NCBI GenBank assembly: GCA_900472575.1
Contig: UCIV01000019.1
Span: 186,001-250,000 of the forward strand
Source: Hyphomicrobiales bacterium
GTDB taxonomy: Bacteria > Pseudomonadota > Alphaproteobacteria > Rhizobiales > Rhizobiaceae
DNA: 64,000 nt
Reading direction: 5' to 3'
Shown in pieces: positions 8,950 through 17,383 of the stretch (its first letter is position 1; each line of letters begins with the position of its first letter). The translations under genes and the position numbers were made by a program. Below the pieces are notes generated by a model. It was not told the origin of the DNA and made no database searches. It was given only the letters and a program-made list of their open reading frames with translations.

Positions 8950-9609
8950 TCAAGCCGCCTGGCCGACCGGGCAGGACACACCGGTGCCTTTGAGACCGCA
9001 ATAACCGGCCGGGTTCTTTGCGAGATACTGCTGGTGGTAGTCCTCGGCATAATAAAATGTCGGCACGGGAGCGAGTTCCGTGGTGATCGGTGTGTCGCGG
9101 CCAGCCTTGTTCAGGGCATCCTGGAAAACATCCAGCGCCTCGCGCGCCTGCTCGGCCTGGTTTTCGCTCGTCGTGTAGATCGCGGAACGATAGGTGGTTC
9201 CGATATCGTTGCCCTGACGCATGCCCTGGGTGGGATCATGCTCCTCGAAGAACAGCTTCAGCAGCTGGCGGTAGGAGACGATTTTCGGATCGAAGACGAT
9301 CTTGACGATCTCGGCATGGCCGGTGAGCCCGGTCGTCGTTTCATGATAGGTCGGGTTCGGCGTGATACCGCCGGCATAGCCGACCGCGGTCACGTAGACA
9401 CCCGGCACCTTCCAGAACAGGCGCTCGGCACCCCAGAAGCAGCCCATGCCGAAATAGGCAACTTCCAAGCCTTGCGGATAAGGGCCCTTGAGGGCGTGGC
9501 CGTTGACGAAATGGATCTCGGATGTCGGGATCTCTTGCGGCCTACCGGGCAGAGCCGTCTGCTCTGATGGCATTACAGTCTTCTTGCTGAAGATCTCGTT
9601 CAGGAACAT
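8950..9609 (-). CDS. msrA: Peptide methionine sulfoxide reductase MsrA
   Basis: A 219-residue cytoplasmic repair enzyme reducing methionine-S-sulfoxide in proteins. The catalytic Cys is C57 in GCFWG, and a C-terminal Cys in GVSCPVGQ and another in YCGLKG probably act as resolving residues. EVVY-type family blocks such as [16 protein letters not shown] and EDYHQQYL are present. I chose the ATG at 9609 because GGAGG stands five bases upstream; in-frame ATGs at 9621 and further out lack such a site. It appears to be a single transcription unit, with a small membrane-protein gene upstream on the same strand. Confidence 0.95.
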   Translation of the reverse strand: MFLNEIFSKKTVMPSEQTALPGRPQEIPTSEIHFVNGHALKGPYPQGLEVAYFGMGCFWGAERLFWKVPGVYVTAVGYAGGITPNPTYHETTTGLTGHAEIVKIVFDPKIVSYRQLLKLFFEEHDPTQGMRQGNDIGTTYRSAIYTTSENQAEQAREALDVFQDALNKAGRDTPITTELAPVPTFYYAEDYHQQYLAKNPAGYCGLKGTGVSCPVGQAA

Positions 9610-9684
9610 TTCTGCCTCCATCTTTGGCGACATTGGTTGTCTACTTTTCCTGGACTGCATCACTCCCCGGCACCGCCTGCCGGT

Positions 9685-10011
9685 TCAGGCCGCGAAACGT
9701 CCTGCGAAAGACGTTCTCTTGTAGCCCACCATCCAGAAAAGCAGCGCAAGGACCAGGAACATGACACCGGCAGGCTGCGCCAGAACCGGCGCCACATAGG
9801 GTCGCCATATATCTGCGCTCATATAGTCATCAGCCGACAGTTCTGCCAGTGTCAGACTTTCAGGATCGAGATTAAGCCAAGCATTGCCGAGGCTAGTCAG
9901 AACCACATCCGACGATGAAACGGACTGGATCGCATCGATAGTGCCGACGAGGACAGCAGCAGCAAGCGCTGCGAAACTCAAAAAATGGAAAAACGCCCGA
10001 AGGAGCCTCAT
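9685..10011 (-). CDS. Small two-helix membrane protein, function unknown
   Basis: A hypothetical protein of about 108 residues. It has an N-terminal hydrophobic segment (about residues 6-24), a central Ser/Leu/Asp-rich loop of roughly 50 residues probably facing the periplasm, and a C-terminal hydrophobic segment ending in WMVGYKRTSFAGRF. I do not recognise a named domain. The start at 10011 (MRLLRAFFHF) is preferred over in-frame ATGs at 10065 and 10074 because a purine-rich GGGAAGAG lies upstream and the upstream residues look non-coding. It lies between tRNA-Thr and msrA on the msrA strand, with a gap of 75 bases to msrA. Confidence 0.6.
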   Translation of the reverse strand: MRLLRAFFHFLSFAALAAAVLVGTIDAIQSVSSSDVVLTSLGNAWLNLDPESLTLAELSADDYMSADIWRPYVAPVLAQPAGVMFLVLALLFWMVGYKRTSFAGRFAA

Positions 10012-10142
10012 CGCGCAGATCTCTTCCCTCAAACACCGGCGTCCTGAATCAAACGATAGCGCCATCGCCTGCATATGGCAACGACGGCCAAATTATCCGA
10101 CACGGTGTCCGTGCGTTAAGTACTTGTCATTCGGGAGAAAAA

Positions 10143-10217
10143 TGGTGCTGCTAGAGAGATTTGAACTCTCGGCCTCTCCCTTACCAAGGGAGTGCTCTAC
10201 CCCTGAGCTATAGCAGC
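10143..10217 (-). tRNA. tRNA-Thr (anticodon GGT)
   Basis: A complete cloverleaf is readable on the minus strand. It has a 7-bp acceptor stem GCTGCTA/TAGCAGC, D-arm TAGCTCAGGGGTAGAGC, anticodon stem CTCCC/GGGAG around loop TTGGTAA (anticodon GGT, reading ACC and ACU), and a T-arm with GAGAG TTCAAAT CTCTC. The CCA end is encoded. No repeated copy of its 3' end, integrase gene or other sign of an integrated element is visible nearby. Confidence 0.97.
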
Positions 10218-10449
10218 ATCTGAGCGGCGCGGCTCAAGCCGCGTCGTTGGTGAGCGGCCTATTGCCATAGGTTCATGGTGAGTGCAAGCGGCAAATCAAC
10301 TATTTTGTTGAGAACCGTGACCGCGTTGCCGCCAGACCAAGGCGGAAGCCCCGGCTGCGCCGCGAAAGAGAAACGGATCGCAGCATTATCGATTTTCCAA
10401 TGGAATTGATGGATGGCGGGGTGGCATGGCCACTCCGCCATCCATTCCT

Positions 10450-11802
10450 CTAGGTTTTCGTCACGCCATCGACGCTGTCGAGCGTACGGCTGAGGAGCAA
10501 TGCGAGAATAGTACAGATCGCACCGGAGATCAGATAACCGCCGATGAAGATGATGCCGAAATTGCTGGCGAGCCCGAGAGCGACCAGCGGCGCGAAACCC
10601 GCACCGATCAGCCATGCAAGATCGGAGGTGAGCGCCGAGCCGGTATATCTGTAACCGGCGCTGAAGCGCGAGGAAACCGAACCGGACGCCTGGCCGAAGG
10701 ACAGGCCAAGGATCGCGAAGCCGAGAATGATGAAGGCCGACTGTCCAGTCACGCCTGCATCAAGCAGGAAGGGCGCCGTGAAGCTGAAGATCGCGATGAT
10801 GAAGGCACCGATCAGCAACTGGCGCCGACGGCCGATGCGATCGGCCAGAAAGCCCGAAAGCATGATGGTGGCGAAACCGCAGAGCGCGCCCAGCACCTGA
10901 ACGAACAGGAAGGTGCCTGCGGATTGGCCGCCATACAATGTCACCCAGCTCAGCGGGAAGATCGTCACCAGATGGAACATTGCGAAGCTGGCAAGCGGCG
11001 CAAAGGCACCGATCACGATATCGAAACCGTGAAGCCTCAAAACCTCGGTTATCGGCTTGGCTTCCAGTTCGTGATTGTCCATGGCGGCGCCGAATTCATG
11101 CGAGGCGACGATGCGCAACCTTGCGAACAGGGCCACGACGTTGATCGCAAAGGCTACGAAGAAGGGGAAGCGCCAGCCCCAGTCAAGGAAGTCGGCATCC
11201 GAAAGATTGACGACGAAATAACCGAAAAGGATGCTGGCCAGAGCAAAGCCGACCGGCGCTCCGAGCTGCGGGATCATTGCGTAAAAACCACGGCGGTTTT
11301 GCGGAGCGCTTATCGCAAGCAGGGAAGCCAGCCCGTCCCACGCTCCTCCAAGCGCAAAACCCTGGCCGAGCCGGAAAAGCGCCAGAAGCGCCACGGACCA
11401 CATGCCGATCGTCTCGTATCCCGGCAGAAAAGCGATCGATGCGGTCGAGCCACCAAGAATGAGTAGCGCCGTCGTCAGCTTCGTGCCGCGGCCGAAGGTG
11501 CGATCAATCCACATGAAGACGAAAGAACCGACCGGCCTTGCCAGGAAGGCGAGCGAGAAAATGGCGAATGAATAGAGAGTGGCAGTGACGGGGTCCGGAG
11601 CAAACGGGAAGACCAGACGGGGAAAAACGAGCACGCAGCCCAGACCGAACACGAAAAAGTCAAAAAACTCGGATGTGCGGCCGATCACGACCCCGATGGC
11701 GATGTTACCCGCCGAAATCGGCTTGTCGTCGTGAATATGCCTTGCATCGCGCTCCAGTGCTGATGACGACGGACCAGTCGCAAGAATTGTTGCCTCTGCC
11801 AT
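10450..11802 (-). CDS. MFS transporter, metabolite:H+ symporter (MHS) type
   Basis: A 450-residue major facilitator with about twelve hydrophobic helices. The N-terminal part shows features of the MHS subgroup (FFDFFVFG in helix 1, then LARPVGSFVFMWIDRTFGRG between helices 2 and 3, which is the MFS loop 2-3 motif, and GQGFALGGAWDG in helix 4). This subgroup includes importers for dicarboxylates, shikimate, betaine and similar small organic acids; the substrate here cannot be read off. The ATG at 11802 is supported by GGAGGAA about six bases upstream. It stands alone, divergent from the cyo operon across a 317-base gap and downstream of nothing obvious. Confidence 0.88.
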   Translation of the reverse strand: MAEATILATGPSSSALERDARHIHDDKPISAGNIAIGVVIGRTSEFFDFFVFGLGCVLVFPRLVFPFAPDPVTATLYSFAIFSLAFLARPVGSFVFMWIDRTFGRGTKLTTALLILGGSTASIAFLPGYETIGMWSVALLALFRLGQGFALGGAWDGLASLLAISAPQNRRGFYAMIPQLGAPVGFALASILFGYFVVNLSDADFLDWGWRFPFFVAFAINVVALFARLRIVASHEFGAAMDNHELEAKPITEVLRLHGFDIVIGAFAPLASFAMFHLVTIFPLSWVTLYGGQSAGTFLFVQVLGALCGFATIMLSGFLADRIGRRRQLLIGAFIIAIFSFTAPFLLDAGVTGQSAFIILGFAILGLSFGQASGSVSSRFSAGYRYTGSALTSDLAWLIGAGFAPLVALGLASNFGIIFIGGYLISGAICTILALLLSRTLDSVDGVTKT

Positions 11803-12119
11803 GACTAACGTTCCTCCTTCGCGTCATTGCAACAATGAGTATGTTGGCCGGACTTGCTGTCAATCAAGATTTCAACTGTGAATTTGTGAAATTTCGAAAA
11901 TTAGCAAATTTTGCCACAATCGTCAGGTTTCGCGCGATAAGGTATGTCTTCTGTCAACTTTATAGACTAGATTGCGCGCCGCAGGGCCGCCCTCCATCGA
12001 AATGGAGCAGGTGGTGATTTGCAGTGCGAAAAATTGTAGCACTGCGACGAAACACCTCATGGAGATCGGGGCAATGCTCCGATAGGCGAACTAGATAAAA
12101 AGCAAATTTGAGCAGATCA
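11803..12119. promoter_or_regulatory. Divergent intergenic region between the MHS transporter and cyoA
   Basis: This is the longest non-coding stretch in the window (317 bases) and is visibly AT-rich at 11860-11960. It must hold the promoters of both divergent genes. A perfect inverted repeat AAAATT-AGCA-AATTTT lies at 11897-11912, and a looser one (ATCGGGG/CTCCGAT) at about 12064-12083. I cannot name a regulator or place a promoter with confidence. Confidence 0.4.
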
Positions 12120-13259
12120 ATGTCCCCAATCGTAAGGCGTCTTTGCCAGCTTTCCATCCTTCTTATCCTCCCATTCATGGCAGGCTGTGACCTTGTGGTC
12201 ATGTCTCCGTCGGGCGATATCGCGCAGCAGCAGGCAGACCTCATCGTCGTGTCGACGGTGCTGATGCTTCTGATCATCGTGCCGGTGTTATTTTTGACCT
12301 TGTACTTCGCCTGGCACTATCGCCATTCGAACACGAAGGCCAAATATGACCCCGAATGGCATCACTCGACCCGCCTTGAAGTGGTGATCTGGTCCGCACC
12401 GCTGGCGATCATCATCGCATTGGGCGCAATCACCTGGATCAGCACCCACAAGCTCGACCCGTTCCGTCCGCTCGATCGCATCGATGCGGAACGTACCATT
12501 CCGGAAGGCACCAAGCCTCTCGAAGTGGAAGTCGTGGCGCTGGACTGGAAGTGGCTGTTCTTCTATCCGGAATATGGTGTCGCCACCGTCAACGAGATGG
12601 CAGCGCCGGTCGACCGGCCGATCACCTTCAAGATCACCTCTTCGTCAGTGATGAACTCCTTCTACGTTCCGGCACTGGCAGGCATGATCTACGCCATGCC
12701 GGGCATGGAAACGAAGCTGCATGCGGTAATCAACAAGGAAGGCGTATTCGATGGCCTGTCGTCGAACTACAGCGGACCGGGCTTCTCGCACATGCGCTTC
12801 AAGTTCCACAGCCTCAACGAGCAGGGCTTCGACGGCTGGATCGCCCAGGTCAAGCAGAATGGCACCGCGCTCAACCGCGACGCCTACCTGAAGCTTGAAA
12901 AGCCGAGCGAAAAAGAGCCTGTCCGCTATTACGCAACTGTCGAAGACGGCCTCTACAGAGCAATCCTCAACGTCTGCGCCACGCCCGGCAAGATGTGCAT
13001 GGACGAGATGATGCATATCGACATGATGGGCGGCGCCGGCCTGGAAAGCCACGAGAATCGTGATCGCCTGAAGTATGACGGCGGCCCGATCGACATCAAC
13101 CTTCGCGGTCATGGCGAAGAGCATTCCGCAGTCGAGCCCGCCGCGGGCTCTCAGTCCACCAAGAACATGCCCGCTGAGGGCATGTCGCACGGCAACCATT
13201 CCATGCAGGGCACGGATATGGCCAAGGGCGACGCCTCCGAGGCGCCAAAAACAAACTAA
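12120..13259 (+). CDS. cyoA: Cytochrome bo quinol oxidase subunit II CyoA
   Basis: A 379-residue subunit II of a heme-copper quinol oxidase. It has a lipoprotein signal peptide with lipobox MAGC (Cys23), two transmembrane helices and a periplasmic cupredoxin domain. In the position of the CuA site the sequence reads SSNYSGPGFSHMRF, without cysteines, so it takes electrons from quinol and not from cytochrome c. The ATG at 12120 follows an in-frame TTG at 12108. The C-terminal tail (about the last 50 residues) is rich in His, Met, Glu and Ser, longer than I would expect, and could bind metal. First gene of cyoABCD. Confidence 0.95.
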   Translation: MSPIVRRLCQLSILLILPFMAGCDLVVMSPSGDIAQQQADLIVVSTVLMLLIIVPVLFLTLYFAWHYRHSNTKAKYDPEWHHSTRLEVVIWSAPLAIIIALGAITWISTHKLDPFRPLDRIDAERTIPEGTKPLEVEVVALDWKWLFFYPEYGVATVNEMAAPVDRPITFKITSSSVMNSFYVPALAGMIYAMPGMETKLHAVINKEGVFDGLSSNYSGPGFSHMRFKFHSLNEQGFDGWIAQVKQNGTALNRDAYLKLEKPSEKEPVRYYATVEDGLYRAILNVCATPGKMCMDEMMHIDMMGGAGLESHENRDRLKYDGGPIDINLRGHGEEHSAVEPAAGSQSTKNMPAEGMSHGNHSMQGTDMAKGDASEAPKTN

Positions 13260-13302
13260 CCTGGCGCCTAGCGTCGCAAGACTTTAATGAACGGGTTGTC
13301 CC

Positions 13303-15306
13303 ATGTTTTCCAATCCTGACCTCCTGAAGTTTATCTTCGGCCGGTTGACTCTCGAATCCATCCCCTACCACGAGCCAATCCTGGTAGCGACCTTCGCTGC
13401 TGTCGCGCTGGGCGGCATCGCCCTCTGCGCGTTCATCACCTACATGAAGTGGTGGGGTCCGCTGTGGAACGACTGGATCACCAGTATCGATCACAAGAAG
13501 ATCGGTATCATGTACATCATCCTGGCGATCGTCATGCTGCTGCGCGGCTTCTCCGACGCCATCATGATGCGTATCCAGCAGGCTATCGCGTTTAACGGAT
13601 CGGAAGGCTATCTGCCGCCGCACCACTACGACCAGGTCTTCACGGCTCATGGCGTGATCATGATTTTCTTCGTCGCGATGCCTTTCGTGACGGGTTTCAT
13701 GAACTATGTCGTGCCGTTGCAGATCGGCGCACGCGACGTATCGTTCCCGTTCCTCAACAATTTCTCGTTCTGGATGACGACCGCAGGTGCGATCATCGTG
13801 ATGATCTCGCTGTTCGTCGGTGAGTTCGCGCGTACCGGCTGGCTTGCCTATCCGCCGCTTTCGGGCGTGGAATACAGTCCCGGTGTCGGTGTCGACTATT
13901 ATATCTGGGGTCTGCAGGTGGCCGGTGTCGGTACGACCTTGTCAGGCATCAATCTGATCGCCACGATCGTCAAGATGCGCGCACCCGGCATGTCCTTCAT
14001 GAAGATGCCCGTCTTCACCTGGACCTCGCTCTGCACCAACATCCTGATCGTCGCCACCTTCCCGATCCTGACCGCTACCCTCGTTCTTCTGTCGCTCGAC
14101 CGTTATGTCGGTACGAACTTCTTCACGAACGATCTCGGCGGCAACCCGATGATGTATATCAACCTCATCTGGATCTGGGGCCATCCGGAAGTCTACATCC
14201 TGATCCTGCCGGCCTTCGGTATCTTCTCCGAAGTCGTTGCCACCTTCTCCGGCAAGCGTCTGTTCGGTTATGCCTCGATGGTTTACGCCACCTGCGCGAT
14301 CATGATCCTGTCCTACCTCGTGTGGCTGCACCACTTCTTCACGATGGGTTCGGGCGCTTCGGTCAATGCCTTCTTCGGCATCACCACGATGATCATCTCG
14401 ATCCCGACCGGTGCGAAAATCTTCAACTGGCTGTTCACGATCTATCGTGGCCGCGTCCGTTACGAAGTTCCGATGCTCTGGACGATCGGCTTCATGGTGA
14501 CTTTCGTCATCGGCGGCATGACCGGCGTCATGCTCGCAGTCCCACCGGCAGACTTCGTACTGCACAACTCGCTGTTCCTGATCGCTCACTTCCATAATGT
14601 GATCATCGGCGGCGTGCTGTTCGGCCTGATGGCTGGTGTGACCTATTGGTATCCGAAGGCCTTCGGCTACAAGCTCGATCCCTTCTGGGGCAAGATGAGC
14701 TTCTGGTTCTGGTTCATCGGCTTCTACTTCGCCTTCATGCCGCTCTACGTTCTCGGCCTGATGGGCATTACCCGCCGCATGTCTCAGTTCGACGATCCGT
14801 CGCTGCAGATCTGGTTCGTCATCGCCGCTATCGGTGCAGGCATGATCGCCATTGGCATCCTGTCCTTCATCATCCAGCTCGTCGTCAGCTACATCAAGCG
14901 CGAGGAACTGAAGGACGAAACGGGCGATCCGTGGCATGGCCGTACTCTGGAATGGTCGACGTCTTCGCCGCCGCCAGAATACAACTTTGCCTTCACTCCG
15001 GTCGTGCATGACCACGATAGCTGGTACGACATGAAGAACCGCGGCTACGCACGTCCGCTGCAGGGCTTCAAGCCGATCCACATGCCGAAGAACACCGGCA
15101 CGGGTGCAATTCTGGCAGCCCTCAACATTGCCCTGGCATTCGGCCTGATCTGGTACATGTGGTGGCTTGTCGTCGTATCGTTCGTCGCCATCATCGCAGT
15201 CGCGATCGGCCATACCTTCAACTACAAGCGCGACTTCTACATTCCGGCGGAAACCGTTTCCGCTGAAGAAGCCAAGCGTACAGAACTGCTGGCGAAGCAG
15301 GTGTGA
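13303..15306 (+). CDS. cyoB: Cytochrome bo quinol oxidase subunit I CyoB
   Basis: The 667-residue catalytic subunit reduces O2 to water and pumps protons. It shows the ligands of a heme-copper oxidase: TAHGVIM (low-spin heme His), WGHPEVYI (CuB His and the cross-linked Tyr), the HH pair in WLHHFFTMG (CuB), and [10 protein letters not shown] (high-spin and low-spin heme ligands). Length and the extra N- and C-terminal helices match CyoB and not CtaD. It lies 43 bases after cyoA, and cyoC begins 2 bases after its stop. Co-transcription with the whole block is expected. Confidence 0.97.
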   Translation: MFSNPDLLKFIFGRLTLESIPYHEPILVATFAAVALGGIALCAFITYMKWWGPLWNDWITSIDHKKIGIMYIILAIVMLLRGFSDAIMMRIQQAIAFNGSEGYLPPHHYDQVFTAHGVIMIFFVAMPFVTGFMNYVVPLQIGARDVSFPFLNNFSFWMTTAGAIIVMISLFVGEFARTGWLAYPPLSGVEYSPGVGVDYYIWGLQVAGVGTTLSGINLIATIVKMRAPGMSFMKMPVFTWTSLCTNILIVATFPILTATLVLLSLDRYVGTNFFTNDLGGNPMMYINLIWIWGHPEVYILILPAFGIFSEVVATFSGKRLFGYASMVYATCAIMILSYLVWLHHFFTMGSGASVNAFFGITTMIISIPTGAKIFNWLFTIYRGRVRYEVPMLWTIGFMVTFVIGGMTGVMLAVPPADFVLHNSLFLIAHFHNVIIGGVLFGLMAGVTYWYPKAFGYKLDPFWGKMSFWFWFIGFYFAFMPLYVLGLMGITRRMSQFDDPSLQIWFVIAAIGAGMIAIGILSFIIQLVVSYIKREELKDETGDPWHGRTLEWSTSSPPPEYNFAFTPVVHDHDSWYDMKNRGYARPLQGFKPIHMPKNTGTGAILAALNIALAFGLIWYMWWLVVVSFVAIIAVAIGHTFNYKRDFYIPAETVSAEEAKRTELLAKQV

Positions 15307-15308
15307 CA

Positions 15309-15929
15309 ATGAGCAACATTCAGAGCCAATCTGCGGAAAAGCCGCAATTCTACCTCGAGGAAGATCACCATCCGGAAGGCAGCACGAACCTCGGGTTCTG
15401 GCTGTATCTGATGAGCGACTGCCTCATCTTCGCGACGCTATTCGCGACCTATGCCGTGCTCGGCCGCAATTATGCGGCCGGCCCAGCACCTGCCGACCTG
15501 TTCGACCTGAAGCTCGTGGCAATCAACACCGCCATGCTCCTGTTCTCGTCGATCACCTACGGTTTTGCGATGCTGCAGATGGAACGCGGTGCCAAGCAGG
15601 AAACCCTGTTCTGGCTCACCGTTACTGGTCTCTTCGGCCTCGCCTTCCTGGGTATCGAACTCTATGAGTTCCATCACATGATCCACGAAGGCGCGACGCC
15701 GCAGCGTTCGGCCTTCCTGTCGGCCTTCTTCACCCTGGTGGGCACGCACGGTCTGCACGTCACCTTCGGCATCATCTGGCTGGTCACGCTGATGGTTCAG
15801 GTTTCCAAGCACGGCCTGATCGCTGAAAACCGCCGCCGCCTGATGTGTCTGTCGATGTTCTGGCACTTCCTCGACGTCGTCTGGATCGGCGTATTCTCTG
15901 TCGTCTATCTCATGGGAGTCGTCGGATGA
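15309..15929 (+). CDS. cyoC: Cytochrome bo quinol oxidase subunit III CyoC
   Basis: A 206-residue subunit III with five predicted transmembrane helices, as in bo-type oxidases. It starts with a soluble segment containing FYLEEDHHPEGSTNLGFWLYLMSD-like residues and has HGLHVTFGIIW and MFWHFLDVVWIGVF near the end, both typical of the family. It stabilises subunit I. The ATG at 15309 lies 2 bases past the cyoB stop; an in-frame GTG at 15303 overlaps the stop and is less likely. Its own stop overlaps the cyoD start (ATGA). Confidence 0.95.
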   Translation: MSNIQSQSAEKPQFYLEEDHHPEGSTNLGFWLYLMSDCLIFATLFATYAVLGRNYAAGPAPADLFDLKLVAINTAMLLFSSITYGFAMLQMERGAKQETLFWLTVTGLFGLAFLGIELYEFHHMIHEGATPQRSAFLSAFFTLVGTHGLHVTFGIIWLVTLMVQVSKHGLIAENRRRLMCLSMFWHFLDVVWIGVFSVVYLMGVVG

Positions 15930-16327
15930 CCACCAACTCCACCTCGCACGAAGATGCACACGAAGCCCATCACGCCCACAGCCATGGCCACGAAGCCGGC
16001 CATGGAAGCTTCAAGAGCTATGTGACGGGCTTTATCCTGTCGGTTATCCTGACAGCCATTCCGTTCTGGCTCGTCATGGGTGACGTGCTCGACAGCAAAG
16101 TTGCCACCGTTGCGGCAATCATGATCATCGGCGCGATCCAGATCGTCGTCCACATGATCTACTTCCTGCACATGAACACCAAGTCGGAAGGCGGCTGGAC
16201 GATGATGGCGTTGATCTTCACGGTCATCATCGTTGCAATCGCTCTGGTCGGCTCGCTTTGGGTCATGCATCATCTCAATACAAACATGATGGTCATGTCG
16301 CCTGAGATGATGAAGAACCTGCCTTGA
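15926..16327 (+). CDS. cyoD: Cytochrome bo quinol oxidase subunit IV CyoD
   Basis: A 133-residue subunit IV with three transmembrane helices, assisting assembly of the CuB centre in the E. coli complex. The family motif QIVVHMIYFLHM is present. The cytosolic N-terminus is unusually rich in histidine, with eight His between residues 8 and 26, interspersed with Glu, Ala and Gly. This is a plausible metal-binding tail. The start at 15926 overlaps the cyoC stop by 4 bases. A strong hairpin follows the gene at 16335. Confidence 0.93.
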   Translation: MTTNSTSHEDAHEAHHAHSHGHEAGHGSFKSYVTGFILSVILTAIPFWLVMGDVLDSKVATVAAIMIIGAIQIVVHMIYFLHMNTKSEGGWTMMALIFTVIIVAIALVGSLWVMHHLNTNMMVMSPEMMKNLP

Positions 16328-16334
16328 GGTGATC

Positions 16335-16356
16335 AGGGAGCCCATGCGGGCTCCCT
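16335..16356 (+). terminator. Hairpin after cyoD
   Basis: A 9-bp perfect stem (AGGGAGCCC at 16335-16343 and GGGCTCCCT at 16348-16356) with the 4-base loop ATGC begins 7 bases after the cyoD stop. No T-run follows, so it may be a weak terminator or an mRNA 3' stabiliser between cyoABCD and the SURF1 gene. Confidence 0.6.
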
Positions 16357-16395
16357 AACCTCAGAGACTACCGACCGGCATACACAATTCATGAA

Positions 16396-17115
16396 ATGGA
16401 AACGCCCGTGAAATCTTACCTAGGCTTTCGGGCGTTTCTGCTTTTTGCGGCTATCGTCTTCACCGCTCTCGGTATCTGGCAGGTCCAGCGGCTTTTCTGG
16501 AAACTTGATCTGATTGCCCGAGTTGATGCGCGCGTCCACGCCGCAGCGGCTGCCCCTCCGACCGCAAACGAGTGGCCGATCATCAAGTCAACCGATGCCG
16601 AATATCGGCATGTGGTGCTGAAGGGCACCTTCGACAACTTACGCGAGACGCTGGTACAAGCCGTGACCGAGAGAGGCCCCGGCTTCTGGGTTCTCACGCC
16701 GCTTGCCACGGCGGATGGTGGCACGGTCCTGATCAATCGCGGTTTCGTGCCGCCGGATCGCCGCGACCCAACCTCTCGTGCGGAAGGGCAACTCCAAGGA
16801 GAGGTCACCGTTACCGGATTGCTCCGGCTCAGCGAGCCGGGAGGGGCATTCCTCCGGAGTAACAATCCCGCGGCGGGCGGTTGGTATTCCAGAGATGTGC
16901 AGGCGATCGGAGAGAACAAGCAGCTTGTGAAGCTCGTTCCTTATTTCGTTGATGCAGATGCGACTGCCAATCCTGGCGGATATCCCGTGGGCGGTTTGAC
17001 AGTCATCCAGTTCCGAAACAGCCATCTCGTTTACGCGCTGACATGGTTCGCGCTGGCCATCATGTCCTTTGCCGCCATGATCATGATCCCGCGCTTCCTG
17101 CGCAAGGAGACCTGA
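16396..17115 (+). CDS. SURF1 family cytochrome oxidase assembly protein
   Basis: A 239-residue SURF1 (Shy1) homologue with an N-terminal helix (about residues 8-26, containing LGIWQVQRL) and a C-terminal helix (about 212-232) flanking a periplasmic domain. The family blocks GPGFWVLTPL, INRGFVPP and the C-terminal LVYALTWFALA are recognisable. SURF1 helps insert heme a or o into oxidase subunit I; next to cyoABCD it should serve this bo oxidase. The start is uncertain between ATG 16396 and GTG 16408. It lies 68 bases after cyoD, beyond a hairpin. Confidence 0.9.
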   Translation: METPVKSYLGFRAFLLFAAIVFTALGIWQVQRLFWKLDLIARVDARVHAAAAAPPTANEWPIIKSTDAEYRHVVLKGTFDNLRETLVQAVTERGPGFWVLTPLATADGGTVLINRGFVPPDRRDPTSRAEGQLQGEVTVTGLLRLSEPGGAFLRSNNPAAGGWYSRDVQAIGENKQLVKLVPYFVDADATANPGGYPVGGLTVIQFRNSHLVYALTWFALAIMSFAAMIMIPRFLRKET

Positions 17116-17383
17116 CGGGCGGTGTGGCACTTGCTGGAAGGCACCGTCGCAACACTGTAAGAATAATTTCCACCTCATCTTGAACCGCCGACCTGCCGAC
17201 ACGAGATGCCAACTTGTCGCAGTGGGCGCTGTTGGCGTCCATCTCGCTTGCGGTTTCAGTTTCATTCCGGCAGCGAGAACGCGTTGATGAGCACTCGTTA
17301 AAACCCGGAAGACAGGCTATACAATGCCGGATGCAGCTTATCCCATACCCGAGTTGATAACGCTGTTGCTTTGGTGAAGGCAT

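Noticed and set aside
10143..10217. tRNA-Thr as an integration site
   Set aside because: No integrase, no direct repeat of the tRNA 3' end and no compositional shift are visible on either side.
13942..15309. 455-codon open frame antisense to cyoB
   Set aside because: It overlaps a certain heme-copper oxidase gene. Its composition (Asp/Glu/His-rich, no motifs) is that of a reverse-strand shadow.
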